Shown: positions 1 to 8,639, numbered from the stretch's first letter. The stretch: DNA of 64,000 nucleotides from JBGMEA01 sp964444065 (GCA_964444065.1 CAYUFL010000003.1:1-64000); one strand, 5' to 3'. Numbers and translations are program-made. Notes: generated by a model not told the origin, from the sequence alone.

Positions 1-604
1 CAGCGGCGGCCTCTTCCATATAATGGGTCGTCAGGAAAACCGTCATGCCGCTGTCCGTCTGGAGTTTTCGGATTGTCTCCCAAACGTTCTTTCTCGTCTG
101 CGGGTCAAGCCCCGTCGTCGGTTCGTCCAAAAAGAGGATCTTCGGTGTATTGACGAGTGCTCTTGCAATATCGGCACGGCGTTTCTGTCCGCCCGACAAT
201 TTGCCGTAAGGGCGGTCAATAAATTCCCATATGCCCGCGGTTTCTGCGGCGGATGCCACAGCAGAGCGCAACACTTCACCTTTCAGTCCGTAAAAAGAAC
301 CCCGCGTGATCAGATTTTCTCTGACGCTCAGCAGTTTATCGAGCAGACTGTCCTGAAAAACAATGCCGATCCGTTCCCGAATCGCCTGATCGTTTTCTCC
401 GATCACCAGTCCGTCGATCTCAATTTTCCCCTCATCGGGTCTGAGCATCGTTGCGATCATGTCGATCGTCGTCGATTTTCCTGCACCGTTCGGTCCGAGG
501 AACGCAAACAATGTGCCCGCTTCGACATAAAAATCGATATCGTCTACTGCCTGGACTTTACCGTATGCTTTTTTCAGCCCCGTAATTTCAATGATATGCT
601 CCAT
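1..604 (-). CDS. ABC transporter ATP-binding protein, DrrA/CcmA type (3' end outside window)
   Basis: ATP-binding subunit of an ABC-2 type exporter of the DrrA/daunorubicin-resistance kind. Reading leftwards from the ATG at 604, the protein shows Walker A (GPNGAGKST), a Q-loop (VFQDSLLDKLLSVRENL), the signature LSGGQKRR, Walker B (ILFLDEPTTGLDP) and the start of the H-loop (LTTHYMEEAA), where the window ends. About 200 residues are visible; the family usually has about 300, and the permease partner is probably just outside. The start is fixed by GGGAGA a few bases upstream. A 36-bp palindrome lies 28 bases upstream of the start codon and probably controls it. The ATPase call is firm; the substrate cannot be deduced. 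Confidence 0.93.
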   Translation of the reverse strand, partial: MEHIIEITGLKKAYGKVQAVDDIDFYVEAGTLFAFLGPNGAGKSTTIDMIATMLRPDEGKIEIDGLVIGENDQAIRERIGIVFQDSLLDKLLSVRENLITRGSFYGLKGEVLRSAVASAAETAGIWEFIDRPYGKLSGGQKRRADIARALVNTPKILFLDEPTTGLDPQTRKNVWETIRKLQTDSGMTVFLTTHYMEEAAA

Positions 605-631
605 ACATTCTCCCATTCGGTAAAAATTTAG

Positions 632-667
632 ATATATACCTAGTTACTTATGTAGCTAAGTATATAT
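632..667. promoter_or_regulatory. 36-bp near-perfect palindromic operator
   Basis: The core is TAGTTAC-TTAT-GTAGCTA (641-658), extended on both sides by ATATATAC/GTATATAT arms, so nearly all of 632-667 is self-complementary. It lies between the ABC ATPase start codon and the non-coding stretch to its right. Its symmetry and position suggest binding by a dimeric repressor (PadR, GntR or MarR type), but the regulator gene is not in the window. Confidence 0.7.
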
Positions 668-1099
668 CCACAATGTAACTCTGTCAACAGAAAAACAAAA
701 AAATTATTCTTTCTTTGATTGATCGCTGTCTCTGTTCTTCTTATCTTGTATGATAACTGGAACTATCTGCAAAGGCAAGTAAAATCACGGTATATACAAA
801 CGGGCTGTCGCAGGGCTTCGCTTCGGCGCATAAAAAAAACTCGAAGCCGAGAAAAATTGCATCATAACATAGATGTATAATGCAATTGTTTGCATTATCC
901 TGCGTGATGCAACGGTTGCATTTGCCACTTATCATTGAAGACATGCACTCGCTTCGAGAATCGGTTTGTGTTGTTGTCTGCTCGATCTCTTTTACGGATA
1001 AAACACAGGAATGAATATCACGGGTATCGCAACGGATCAACACCCGCTATTTGTATTTAAAACATTAATATGCATAATATATCAATTTTTCTATGTATA
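668..1099. other. Intergenic stretch without a recognisable gene
   Basis: AT-rich spacer. It holds short near-palindromes around TGCAATTG and TGCAACGG (about 870-920). The only long reading frame (minus strand, 741-1043) has no ribosome site and no family resemblance, so it was not called. Confidence 0.5.
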
Positions 1100-2596
1100 T
1101 TATATAATTTCAATCACTTCCCCCACCCCCAGCGCATCCGCTTTCGGCATCTCGCACGCAAAATGATAATGCGTGCGCACAGGCGGCTCCGGCAGCGCGC
1201 TGTCCTGCTGTTCGCGGATATAATAGGCAATCGCAAGTGCCATCACCAGATCGTCATGTGCGCCGCTCTGCGCCTCAGCCCGTCCTTTTTCATTTCGGAC
1301 GAATGTCAGCATCTCTTCCAGGGTCGCGCGGTCGTGGATCAGCTCCAGGTGCTGCCGCATGAGTGCAACAAGATTCGCAATCATAACGGGACGCGTCAGC
1401 GCGGTCGTTTTAAATCCGTAGGAGTATTTCGGTCTGTGCGTAAAATTATCCTCCGTTTCACGGATGTACTGTTTTCGGTACCCCAGTCGTTCCAGTTCCC
1501 GAATCGGGTACGTCGTCGTGTTCGCTTCGATCCCGATCAGTGCTTCGTTGTAAAACATACCGAGGCAATACAGTTCTTTCGCATAGATATCTTCGTCGTA
1601 CGGATGGCACAATATCGCGCACTGTTCACCCGTAATATTGTTGATCACATGCGCCGTAAAACAGTCGCTGCCTTCCCCTGCCGTATCTCCGCCGATCACG
1701 TACGGCACCCCGTCTTCGGGCATGCGGTAGACGGCGATACTCCCGTGTTCCTCTTCCTGCCAGCAAATATCATGCAAAGCAAGTCCGTCGTACGAGTACG
1801 CGAACCCCCCGTGAACCGCTGTAACGGACAATGAAGAAAGCCGCTCGCTCACACACTGCGCGGAAAAAACGGTTTTGCCGAATACGCCCCATTCTCCCAG
1901 ACAATAAACGCGGTAATAATACGGATCGGTCTGGCGGAAGCTTTCCAGTACCGCTTTCTGTTCGTCATCCAAAAATCGATTGTCGCGATAAGTGCTGCGA
2001 TGCGCACACACACCCGGCACCTGTCCGCTGAAAAAACGCCGTTTGAGCCAATGGTTGATATCGACGGGATTGAAGCTCGTGATGATCTGCTTATAGGTTG
2101 CGGTCTCTCCGCGCAGCCGGATATTCAGTTGGTCATAATCGGATTCCAACAGTTCCGAACCTTCCTCGATCCAGATACCCGTCACACGGTAAATCGATTT
2201 GAGCTTTTCCGCATCGTCAAGCCCCGCGAATAAAATCTGGCTGCCGTTCGGCAGATACGTGATCAGCATCTCCGTACGGTTGATTTTATAATCACGCGTG
2301 TTGTAATGTGTCCGAATCTGCCCGATCAGCTGCCGAAAACACGATTCCCGCATGGTACGCGCGATCTTGCGGCATACGAGAATCCGGTGCTCGGCTTCGG
2401 TGCTCACACGCTCCAACACCTTTCTGCCCGCGAAAATACTCTTGCCCGAACCGGCGCCGCCGCACAGCACAAGGTGACGGCTGGTATCGGAAAAGAGCGG
2501 CAGAAAGACTTCGTTCGAGCTTGCCGCCAAAGCGGCATACCATTGCCCCGTTTCCACGATCGTATCCATATCCATGCGTGCTTCGTAATTAACCAT
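1100..2596 (-). CDS. Phage terminase large subunit (PBSX/Terminase_3-6 type)
   Basis: DNA-packaging motor of a tailed phage: it cuts concatemeric DNA and pumps it into the prohead. The N-terminal ATPase domain has Walker A (GGAGSGKS, about residues 46-53) and Walker B ending in acidic residues (GIWIEEGSEL). The C-terminal RNase H-like nuclease shows GGDTAGEGSD and a late DDLVMALAIAY motif, so both activities look intact. At 498 residues it is of normal length. The ATG at 2596 follows GGGAGA and overlaps the end of the small-subunit gene by 8 bases, a usual terminase arrangement. No portal gene follows; the next phage genes are about 6.7 kb away. It is a remnant or domesticated module rather than a complete prophage. 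Confidence 0.93.
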   Translation of the reverse strand: MVNYEARMDMDTIVETGQWYAALAASSNEVFLPLFSDTSRHLVLCGGAGSGKSIFAGRKVLERVSTEAEHRILVCRKIARTMRESCFRQLIGQIRTHYNTRDYKINRTEMLITYLPNGSQILFAGLDDAEKLKSIYRVTGIWIEEGSELLESDYDQLNIRLRGETATYKQIITSFNPVDINHWLKRRFFSGQVPGVCAHRSTYRDNRFLDDEQKAVLESFRQTDPYYYRVYCLGEWGVFGKTVFSAQCVSERLSSLSVTAVHGGFAYSYDGLALHDICWQEEEHGSIAVYRMPEDGVPYVIGGDTAGEGSDCFTAHVINNITGEQCAILCHPYDEDIYAKELYCLGMFYNEALIGIEANTTTYPIRELERLGYRKQYIRETEDNFTHRPKYSYGFKTTALTRPVMIANLVALMRQHLELIHDRATLEEMLTFVRNEKGRAEAQSGAHDDLVMALAIAYYIREQQDSALPEPPVRTHYHFACEMPKADALGVGEVIEII

Positions 2597-3035
2597 CGCT
2601 GTTTCTCCCGAGTACGGCGTCCCAATCCCCGTCGCGCACGGAACAGATCAGCGCCAGTTTTTCCTCCAGACTCATCCCCGATGGGGTGAGCTCCTCCTGA
2701 TTTGTTTCAATCTCATCCTCGGCGGATTTTGCAAGTCCCTGCGTTTTGGCGAGCAGTTCAGACACCTTCAGCCTGTCCTTCAGATCGGCTGTCCCGTCCC
2801 GCAGTATTGCTGTCCAAAATGCCGTAATCTCGGGAAGATCGGCAATACGATTGGAATCGTTCTCTTCCGAGCACGCAGACGAAGGCGCACAAACTTCCGA
2901 GCGATGCCCGTATTTTTCCAGATTGCGTGCGCCGATTTTCGCATAACTGTTTTGATATCCCGCCGCCTTTGCAGCTGCGGACGGCGACATTCCGCTTTCG
3001 TAATGCTGCAGCCACAGATCCTGCCGTGTTGTCAT
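2589..3035 (-). CDS. Phage terminase small subunit
   Basis: DNA-recognition partner of the terminase that follows it. The protein has 148 residues and opens with a helix-turn-helix-like segment (LQHYESGMSPSAAAKAAGY, residues 9-27) typical of Terminase_2 small subunits. An acidic, Ser/Glu-rich middle and a helical tail follow. Start at 3035 with AAAGGA upstream. The stop overlaps the large-subunit start by 8 bases, so the two are translationally coupled. Assignment rests on the HTH pattern, size and position; the sequence is divergent. Confidence 0.85.
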   Translation of the reverse strand: MTTRQDLWLQHYESGMSPSAAAKAAGYQNSYAKIGARNLEKYGHRSEVCAPSSACSEENDSNRIADLPEITAFWTAILRDGTADLKDRLKVSELLAKTQGLAKSAEDEIETNQEELTPSGMSLEEKLALICSVRDGDWDAVLGRNSDG

Positions 3036-3626
3036 ATTTTTATTTCCTTTTATTCGAAATCAGCACCAAGAACCACCGCCGCGCATCAAACAAAACAGCC
3101 GTCCGTGATGAAAGACGACTGCTTCGCTTTGGATGATGCTTTTTAAGGAGGCTTCGCAAATGATGTTCTCAGCTGCACCCAAAGTATAACAAAGCGCATT
3201 CGGACATGCCATGACAGAAATGCGCGGATCGGTATCGACAAAATGAAAAAAGTTCGATTGATGTGCGTCACGGTGGTGTTTCCTAGCATCGTCAAAAAAA
3301 ACGGGATGCGCACGAAAGCATGAAGAAACACGCATGCACGACCCGATAATCACGCAGATTGGACGAACCCGATTGGCCTGCCATGAAATTAATTCATACA
3401 ATTTTGTAAAATAACTGTAAACGCACTAACTATTCGGCAGAACCGTACGATAACCAATATAATAACTTTATAAAATGACAGCTTTGGGTCAGGATTGATA
3501 TGGGGAGTGGTGAATGCACCCTCCATTTTTAATGGCTGACAAACGTGAAGTATACTGAACTACAAAATATACATGATAATACCATTCATGCTGCAAAATA
3601 TCGATTGCAAAACGCGGAGGATAACA
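3036..3626. other. Long intergenic region between terminase and chemotaxis gene
   Basis: No convincing gene on either strand. Short frames (for example minus strand 3060-3401) lack ribosome sites and family resemblance. The segment must hold divergent promoters for the terminase pair and the chemotaxis receptor. A phage packaging site next to the terminase is possible but cannot be recognised from sequence alone. Confidence 0.4.
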
Positions 3627-5171
3627 ATGCACACCCAACTCAGACATACCATCAAGTTTAAAATTCTGCTCATGTTTCTGCTCTTTTTGACAGTCGTTTG
3701 TGCCGCCATGTTTCTTTTCTCCGACACTTCGACAAAAAAACTCGTGACACAACGGGAAACCGCCTCATTGAAAAATACTGCGGATTTGGCATTGGCGATT
3801 CTGGACAGCGAATACCCCGGACAGTGGCGCATCGACAACGGTTTGCTTTACAAAGGTGAAACACTGATCAACGAAAATTCGGAACCGGTCGATATGGTCG
3901 GATCGCTGACGGGGTATTATTGTACGATATTTCAGGACAATATCCGCATCACAACAAATATTCAAAAGGGCGGACAGCGTATCGTCGGCACTGCCGCTTC
4001 GGATACCGTAACAACCGCGGTGATCAAAAACAAAGAAGATTATACCGGCTCCGCTATGGTGCTGGATACAGAATGCCTTACTTACTACACGCCCATTCTT
4101 GATGCGCAGGGCACTGTCATCGGCATGTTTTTCGTCGGAGAATCGGCATCAGCCACATATGCGGATCTGAATGCATCGCATAATCTGATGCTGCTCATTA
4201 CCGGCGTGCTGTTTGTGCTCGGTACTTTGATTATTTACTTGATCGCCGGATCACTGACAAAGCCGCTCAAGCAGGTTTCAGCCGCGGTGGAAGAAATCAG
4301 CGGGGGAAATCTCGATCTGCATCTCGAAGTAACATCGAAAGACGAACTCGGGCAGGTCGCAAGCGATCTGAATGCGCTGATCGACGCGCTCAACAGAATG
4401 ATCGGCAAAATTATCGGACTGGCAGATCAAGTGGCGACGGGAGCAACGCAGTTATCCGAGGGAAGCGAAATGTTGGCGCAGGGAGCCACCGAGCAGGCAG
4501 GTGCGGTACAGGAACTTTCCGCCTCCACAGCCGAAATCGACACCCATACCAAGACCACACAACAGACTATCGATGAAACAGGCACCCTCGTGCACAGTCT
4601 CAGCAGCGATGCGTTCGCGGGAAACAACAGTATGAATGAAATGATCGACGCAATGGATCAGATCGGAACCGCCAGCCAAAACATCTCAAAAATCATCAAA
4701 ACGATCGATGATATTGCGTTTCAGACCAATATTCTGGCGCTCAATGCGGCAGTGGAAGCCGCCAGAGCGGGTGCGGAGGGCAGAGGATTCGCAGTCGTCG
4801 CAGAGGAAGTGCGGGCGCTGGCCGCGCGCAGTGCCGCCGCCGCAGAAGAGACCAACGCGCTGGTATCGGAGACCATCATACGCGTAAGCAAAGGCAATCA
4901 GATTGCGAGCGATGCGGCAAAAATGTTTGCGCATATTTCGGAAAGCGTCAGTGCCATCAACGAAAAAATGAACAGTATCACGCAGGCAGCCCGTCATCAG
5001 TCGGACGAAATCACACAGCTTGATGCGGGTTTGCAGCAGGTATCGCAAGTCGTACAGACCATATCCTCCACAGCGGAAGAAAGCGCCGCGGCGAGTTATG
5101 CCCTCAAAGAGGAAGCTTCGCTGCTGCAAAACAGCACGATGATGTTCCGCCTGCGCAAGAAAAGAAAATAA
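3627..5171 (+). CDS. Methyl-accepting chemotaxis protein with sCache sensor
   Basis: Membrane chemoreceptor that passes ligand binding to the CheA kinase. Order: short cytoplasmic N-terminus, TM1 (about 11-30), a single-Cache-like extracellular sensor of roughly 150 residues (GYYCTIFQDNIRITTNI and GTVIGMFFVGES are typical), TM2 (about 190-210), HAMP, then the signalling coiled coil. The hairpin tip is near residues 361-395 (IAFQTNILALNAAVEAARAG), nearly identical to the canonical tip. The start at 3627 is chosen over an upstream in-frame ATG (3573) because GGAGG sits seven bases before it. There are no che genes nearby, so it is an orphan receptor. The ligand is unknown; sCache_3 domains often bind small organic acids. 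Confidence 0.95.
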   Translation: MHTQLRHTIKFKILLMFLLFLTVVCAAMFLFSDTSTKKLVTQRETASLKNTADLALAILDSEYPGQWRIDNGLLYKGETLINENSEPVDMVGSLTGYYCTIFQDNIRITTNIQKGGQRIVGTAASDTVTTAVIKNKEDYTGSAMVLDTECLTYYTPILDAQGTVIGMFFVGESASATYADLNASHNLMLLITGVLFVLGTLIIYLIAGSLTKPLKQVSAAVEEISGGNLDLHLEVTSKDELGQVASDLNALIDALNRMIGKIIGLADQVATGATQLSEGSEMLAQGATEQAGAVQELSASTAEIDTHTKTTQQTIDETGTLVHSLSSDAFAGNNSMNEMIDAMDQIGTASQNISKIIKTIDDIAFQTNILALNAAVEAARAGAEGRGFAVVAEEVRALAARSAAAAEETNALVSETIIRVSKGNQIASDAAKMFAHISESVSAINEKMNSITQAARHQSDEITQLDAGLQQVSQVVQTISSTAEESAAASYALKEEASLLQNSTMMFRLRKKRK

Positions 5172-5186
5172 AACACGATAACAAAA

Positions 5187-5264
5187 AAGGCAGCGAACGC
5201 TGCCTTCAGCCGACATTGCGATGAGTTTGTCATCAATCGAAAGGCAGCATATGCTGTCTTTTTT
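5187..5264. terminator. Paired hairpin terminators between convergent genes
   Basis: A perfect 9-bp stem (AAGGCAGCG/CGCTGCCTT, 5187-5206) sits after the chemoreceptor stop. A second stem (AAAGGCAGC/GCTGTCTTT, 5240-5261) followed by T's lies at the 3' end of the convergent gene. Both share the AGGCAGC arm. Confidence 0.8.
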
Positions 5265-5886
5265 ATATACGATCTTGTTCGTTCTTATCCCGCATCATCA
5301 TTCGGAAACGCGCACTCAGCTCCTGTTCGGTCATCAGCGGTAAATACTGTCCGAACTGATCCTGCATAAAAAGCCCTTTGTATGCTTCCGGCATTTGCGC
5401 ATAATGTGCGTCGATCGTTTTGTGTAAATTGATCAAGCAATCATAACCGTACTGAGAAACCAAATACGGCATACAGAATTCGGAGCGCATCACTTCGAAT
5501 TGTTCGTAGTCATAAGGAGAAAGCTCCCCGATCTCATCCAACTTTTTCACAAAGTGTTCCACCAGCGGAATAATGTCGTCTTCGGTAACATACTGCGCAT
5601 AGCCCCGTATCGCGATCAACTTATAGGCAAGCTGTTTTTCGGTATAAAATGCCTTTCTGAAAAATCCTTTCAGACTTTCGTCGGATTGGAAAATAAACGC
5701 AATCAAAATCTGATTGCGGCAGTATTGATCATTATATTCGTGATAAATTGTTTTCAGTTTTTCGATTTCATCATGTGAGAGCGTCCGAAAGCGTATTTGA
5801 AGCATGGCATTGCGAAAAGCCAGACAGTCCGAATAACCCTTCTTTCCGATGGTCTCGCAGATAATATCCACGAGTGGCTGATTCAT
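5263..5886 (-). CDS. Hypothetical helical protein (207 aa)
   Basis: Not recognised. The protein is soluble, charged and predicted mainly helical, with regularly spaced hydrophobic positions like an alpha-solenoid (for example YCRNQILIAFIFQSDESLKGF). There is no signal peptide, membrane segment or cysteine motif. The ATG at 5886 is preferred over an in-frame TTG at 5904 because GGGA lies nine bases before it. It is monocistronic, and the second terminator above ends it. It could be a HEAT-like scaffold similar in style to the protein at 28948-29562, but I see no clear homology. Confidence 0.6.
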   Translation of the reverse strand: MNQPLVDIICETIGKKGYSDCLAFRNAMLQIRFRTLSHDEIEKLKTIYHEYNDQYCRNQILIAFIFQSDESLKGFFRKAFYTEKQLAYKLIAIRGYAQYVTEDDIIPLVEHFVKKLDEIGELSPYDYEQFEVMRSEFCMPYLVSQYGYDCLINLHKTIDAHYAQMPEAYKGLFMQDQFGQYLPLMTEQELSARFRMMMRDKNEQDRI

Positions 5887-6092
5887 ATCATAACATCCCA
5901 ACAAAACTTATTGTAATTGTATTATACAATAATCGACAGCAAAAGGAAAGTACTTCTCGTTTTCCGCATTCAAAATATGTCTCGGACACATTGATTGAAG
6001 CGAAATTTTACATTACCTATATTTTATTTGAAATTAATTTTTATTCAATTTAATTTAAGCCGGTTACACGAATCCTTTCCGGTGCATAAAAA

Positions 6093-6114
6093 AAAGACGG
6101 GTTGTCCCGTCTTT
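6093..6114 (-). terminator. Rho-independent terminator of the TS-like gene
   Basis: Stem AAAGACGGG/CCCGTCTTT with loop TTGT. On the minus strand it is followed by an uninterrupted T run (plus-strand A's at 6088-6095). Confidence 0.85.
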
Positions 6115-6127
6115 GCATTTCTATCGG

Positions 6128-6886
6128 TTATTCGTGTTTTTTGTTTGCCACGTCGATCTTTCGTTCTTCGACGCTTTTGTAATATTCGTCGATATATTTA
6201 TCATGCGTTTTCAGAAAATCCGCATAACTGTACACGCGCTTTTCGATGGGCTTGTCGCCGTAAAGACCGATATAGGTTTGCAGCGTTTCCCAGTCTTCCG
6301 AATACGCATGGTAGCTTTCGGCAATGTGTGTGTAGATACCGACTTCCAATCCGAGTTCGTCCGCAATCTGTTTTTGCAGCATCACAAGCACGAACATATT
6401 CATCGCGGAAGCTTTCACCGCGTCATTGCTGCGGAAGAATGCACTGAGGTGCAGTTTTCCCTCGCGGATATTGGCGTCGATGAGCTGCAGGCACGGCGGG
6501 TGCGGATTTTCGAAATTGATGGCTCCGCCGAGGTTCATGCACGCGCGTCGGGTGGTATTGTTGCGGCGCAGTTCGTCGATGAATTTATCGTAATGCTGTG
6601 CATACAGTTTATGATAGGTATACTCCCAGTACGGTTCGAAATCGCGCGATCCGCGCAGAAACTCCTCCGTATATTCCATGAGCCCTTTCAGTCCGCTCGG
6701 CATGCATTTGGAGATCATCGGTTCGCTCAGCGGATTGAGAATATTGAGCACGAGGCTGATTTCTTTGACCTTGTCTTCCCTGTCCTGATTCTCCCCTTCA
6801 TAGATAATCCCGTCGCTGTGCAGCACCTTGAGCGCATTTTCGAGCCCTTCGGCAAGGGAGTTCCCGGTAACGTGATGATACAGCAT
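6128..6886 (-). CDS. Thymidylate synthase-like protein
   Basis: Member of the thymidylate synthase / pyrimidine hydroxymethylase fold. The visible core, counted from the upstream ATG at 6898, is NPHPPC (Cys136, the position of the nucleophile that attacks C6 of the pyrimidine), RSNDA (156-160), an Asn in the ASAMNMF segment (167, matching the dUMP-reading Asn) and SYHAY (195-199, the H-x-Y nucleotide motif). At about 250 residues it is of family length. The start at 6886 is chosen because GAGGT sits five bases ahead; the ATG at 6898 has no ribosome site. The PFN motif of classical ThyA is altered to AMN, so it may be a dUMP/dCMP hydroxymethylase or an atypical synthase. It lies between the two halves of the phage module, and a viral origin is possible. 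Confidence 0.75.
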   Translation of the reverse strand: MLYHHVTGNSLAEGLENALKVLHSDGIIYEGENQDREDKVKEISLVLNILNPLSEPMISKCMPSGLKGLMEYTEEFLRGSRDFEPYWEYTYHKLYAQHYDKFIDELRRNNTTRRACMNLGGAINFENPHPPCLQLIDANIREGKLHLSAFFRSNDAVKASAMNMFVLVMLQKQIADELGLEVGIYTHIAESYHAYSEDWETLQTYIGLYGDKPIEKRVYSYADFLKTHDKYIDEYYKSVEERKIDVANKKHE

Positions 6887-7030
6887 AATCCACCTCATCT
6901 GTTAAAATTTCAATTCGTCCGTCCTCGGGCATTTTGCAGAAAATGCCTTTGGTTCATTATAGCCTTTTCTGCCTTGCCAAGTCAATACGACACCGTGGTA
7001 TGGTTTCAAGCATGCGCAGATACCCTCGTA

Positions 7031-7053
7031 GGGAATGCGTTTTACGCATTCCC
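7031..7053. repeat. REP-like palindrome (GGGAATGCG stem variant)
   Basis: GGGAATGCG...CGCATTCCC, preceded by GTA. This is a variant of the window-wide GGAACGC palindrome family in which both stem halves changed together (A:T for the usual C:G pair). Confidence 0.75.
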
Positions 7054-7125
7054 AATCCGCAATGTAAAATCATACATTCCAAAAATATATCATATGATAA
7101 AACCAGAATCATCCACATACACAAA

Positions 7126-7159
7126 ACAGGGTGCGTGAATCATGCACTCCCTGTTTTTT
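7126..7159. terminator. Bidirectional hairpin terminator
   Basis: Stem ACAGGGTGCGTG / CATGCACTCCCTGT with a three-base loop and T7 on the plus side. It ends the minus-strand gene at 7184 and resembles the REP palindromes in its GCGTGAATCATGC centre. Confidence 0.7.
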
Positions 7160-7183
7160 TATATCGTGTAATTTTTCCGTTAT

Positions 7184-7534
7184 TCAGCCGATCAATCCCT
7201 GCTCCCGCAGATAATTGCGCAGCAGCAGAAAGCGGCTTGCATAATGCCTTGCATGCCCTTCGGGAAACGGCTCCCCTCTCAATTGTGCCGCTTGTTCAAA
7301 ATGCGCTTCCAGTGCCTTTTGATAGTCCGCATACGGCACCTTGCCGCTCAGCAGATCGTAAAAATCGAGCTTCATCTCGGGATGATCCAGCGCGTAGATC
7401 GCGTCCGTGAAGTACTGGTTTCGGGCATCATCGTTTCTGGGTCCGTCCGCGAAATTTCTCAGTACCAGTGTAAAATTGTGCCGCAGCTGATTCTTCACCG
7501 CAATAAAATCGTCCGTGCTTGTGATGTCTCTCAT
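7184..7534 (-). CDS. Hypothetical protein (116 aa)
   Basis: Not recognised. The protein is soluble and charged, with several aromatic residues (DFYDLLSGKVPYADYQKALEAHFEQ) and a helical C-terminus rich in Arg and Leu. No transmembrane segment or metal motif is visible. The start at 7534 is well supported by AGAGGACAGG immediately upstream. It is flanked by REP-like palindromes on both sides and followed by a hairpin terminator. The codon pattern and ribosome site make it a real gene; no function is offered. Confidence 0.65.
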   Translation of the reverse strand: MRDITSTDDFIAVKNQLRHNFTLVLRNFADGPRNDDARNQYFTDAIYALDHPEMKLDFYDLLSGKVPYADYQKALEAHFEQAAQLRGEPFPEGHARHYASRFLLLRNYLREQGLIG

Positions 7535-7630
7535 CCTGTCCTCTGGTTGGTTTTTTGTTGGGTTTATTATATCACGATATGAACGCCCGCATGTATATCA
7601 TTGCGTATTGAATACGAAAAATGAACAAAT

Positions 7631-7723
7631 GTAGGGAACGCATATCATGCGTTCCCTGTGTTCCGTGTCATGCATGCGTTCCGTGCGCGTTCCGTATCAT
7701 GCATGCGTTTCCTGCAATCGTGT
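7631..7723. repeat. REP-like palindrome cluster upstream of the RAYT gene
   Basis: A full palindrome (GTAGGGAACGCAT...ATGCGTTCCC, 7631-7656) is followed by several degenerate half units (TGCATGCGTTCC, GTGCGCGTTCC, TGCATGCGTTTCC). REP repeats commonly flank their transposase in this way. Confidence 0.85.
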
Positions 7724-7802
7724 TTTTTTGTTCATCGAAAATATTTTGCAGGAATTCCATTCATGACGTGGAATAACCTATCAGACAAATGATGAGGGAA
7801 CC

Positions 7803-8294
7803 ATGCAGAAACAAAAGAGGAAACAATTGCGATTGGGATGTTTTCATTATTCATCCGCGGGATATTATTTTATTACGGTTTGCACCTATCACAGGCAAGC
7901 GCTGTTTGGGGGAATCTGCAACGGAGTTGTTTCATTGACGGAAATCGGCGGAATCGTCAATCGTTGTATTGAATTAATATCCGTTCTTCATGAAGAGACC
8001 TCGGTCCCCTGCCACATTGTTATGCCGGATCATATTCATTTCATTCTCAGGATTGAGCATTCGACTGACGCAGAATCGACAAATCGGACAAAAATGCTCG
8101 TGCCGAAAATCATCCAGTCATTCAAATCATCCGTTTCCAAACATGCTGCAGCATGTAATTGCAATTGTCCGACACCGATTTGGCAGAAATCATATTATGA
8201 CCGCATCATCAGAAACGAACATGAATTCAATCAAATATGCAAATACATCCGGCGAAACCCGCAAAACACAAAATCCGATCAATCCCCGCTGTAG
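7803..8294 (+). CDS. REP-associated tyrosine transposase (RAYT, Y1_Tnp family)
   Basis: Single-strand HUH endonuclease related to IS200/IS605 TnpA, thought to generate or move REP palindromes. The protein has 163 residues. The YYFITVCTYHRQALFG opening (about 21-36) is characteristic. The HUH pair is in MPDHIHFIL (His77, His79). Candidate catalytic tyrosines lie in QKSYYDRIIRNE (Tyr131/132), followed by CKYIRRNP near the C-terminus. The ATG at 7803 has GAGGGAA just upstream. REP-like palindromes of the GGAACGC family flank it on both sides, and many more are spread over the window. It is complete and looks active. Confidence 0.93.
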   Translation: MQKQKRKQLRLGCFHYSSAGYYFITVCTYHRQALFGGICNGVVSLTEIGGIVNRCIELISVLHEETSVPCHIVMPDHIHFILRIEHSTDAESTNRTKMLVPKIIQSFKSSVSKHAAACNCNCPTPIWQKSYYDRIIRNEHEFNQICKYIRRNPQNTKSDQSPL

Positions 8295-8444
8295 TATTAC
8301 GCGTTCCGTGTGCGTTCCGTATCATACATGCATTCCGTGCATCGTATGCGGTCGAAAAAATCCCGAATACAATACCGTAATACCGCCGCGTACATTCGAT
8401 AATATACATCGTGGGAAAAAACAGGATCGCATGATATGCGATCC
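8295..8444. repeat. REP-like half units and a GGATCGC variant palindrome downstream of RAYT
   Basis: Degenerate units (TTACGCGTTCC, GTGCGTTCC, ATGCATTCC) occupy 8297-8330. A complete palindrome, GGATCGCAT/ATGCGATCC, lies at 8424-8444 and is followed by CTAC. The stem change from AACGC/GCGTT to ATCGC/GCGAT keeps pairing. Confidence 0.75.
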
Positions 8445-8542
8445 CTACAGCATCATGAATTTCACAACCATCATATGTTTCAATATCCTGCGGGAATGAA
8501 TGTCCTGCATAATGAATATCATGCATCCCGTTCCTCCCCTGC

Positions 8543-8627
8543 AAATAAAAAAAGGGCGGAAATCCTCCGCCCTTTTTCATTGTTCAAAACTACGGCAGCA
8601 CCACGCACGCGACTTTCAAATCCGCGC
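8543..8627. repeat. Left direct repeat: copy of the terminator and 3' end of the phage gene at 9749
   Basis: About 85 bp nearly identical to 9703-9786. The last 36 bases (8592-8627) match 9751-9786 exactly; these are the last codons of the minus-strand phage gene. The preceding hairpin (GGGCGGA/TCCGCCC, 8554-8572) is its terminator. Here the hairpin is perfectly paired, while the right-hand copy carries a mismatch, so this may be the original terminator. Confidence 0.9.
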
Positions 8628-8639
8628 CCACCCCATTTC

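Noticed and set aside
23..631. Plus-strand frame of 202 codons
   Set aside because: It is the antisense shadow of the ABC ATPase, whose Walker, signature and H-loop motifs are clear on the minus strand.
741..1043. Minus-strand frame of 100 codons
   Set aside because: No ribosome site, cysteine-rich random-looking translation and no family resemblance.
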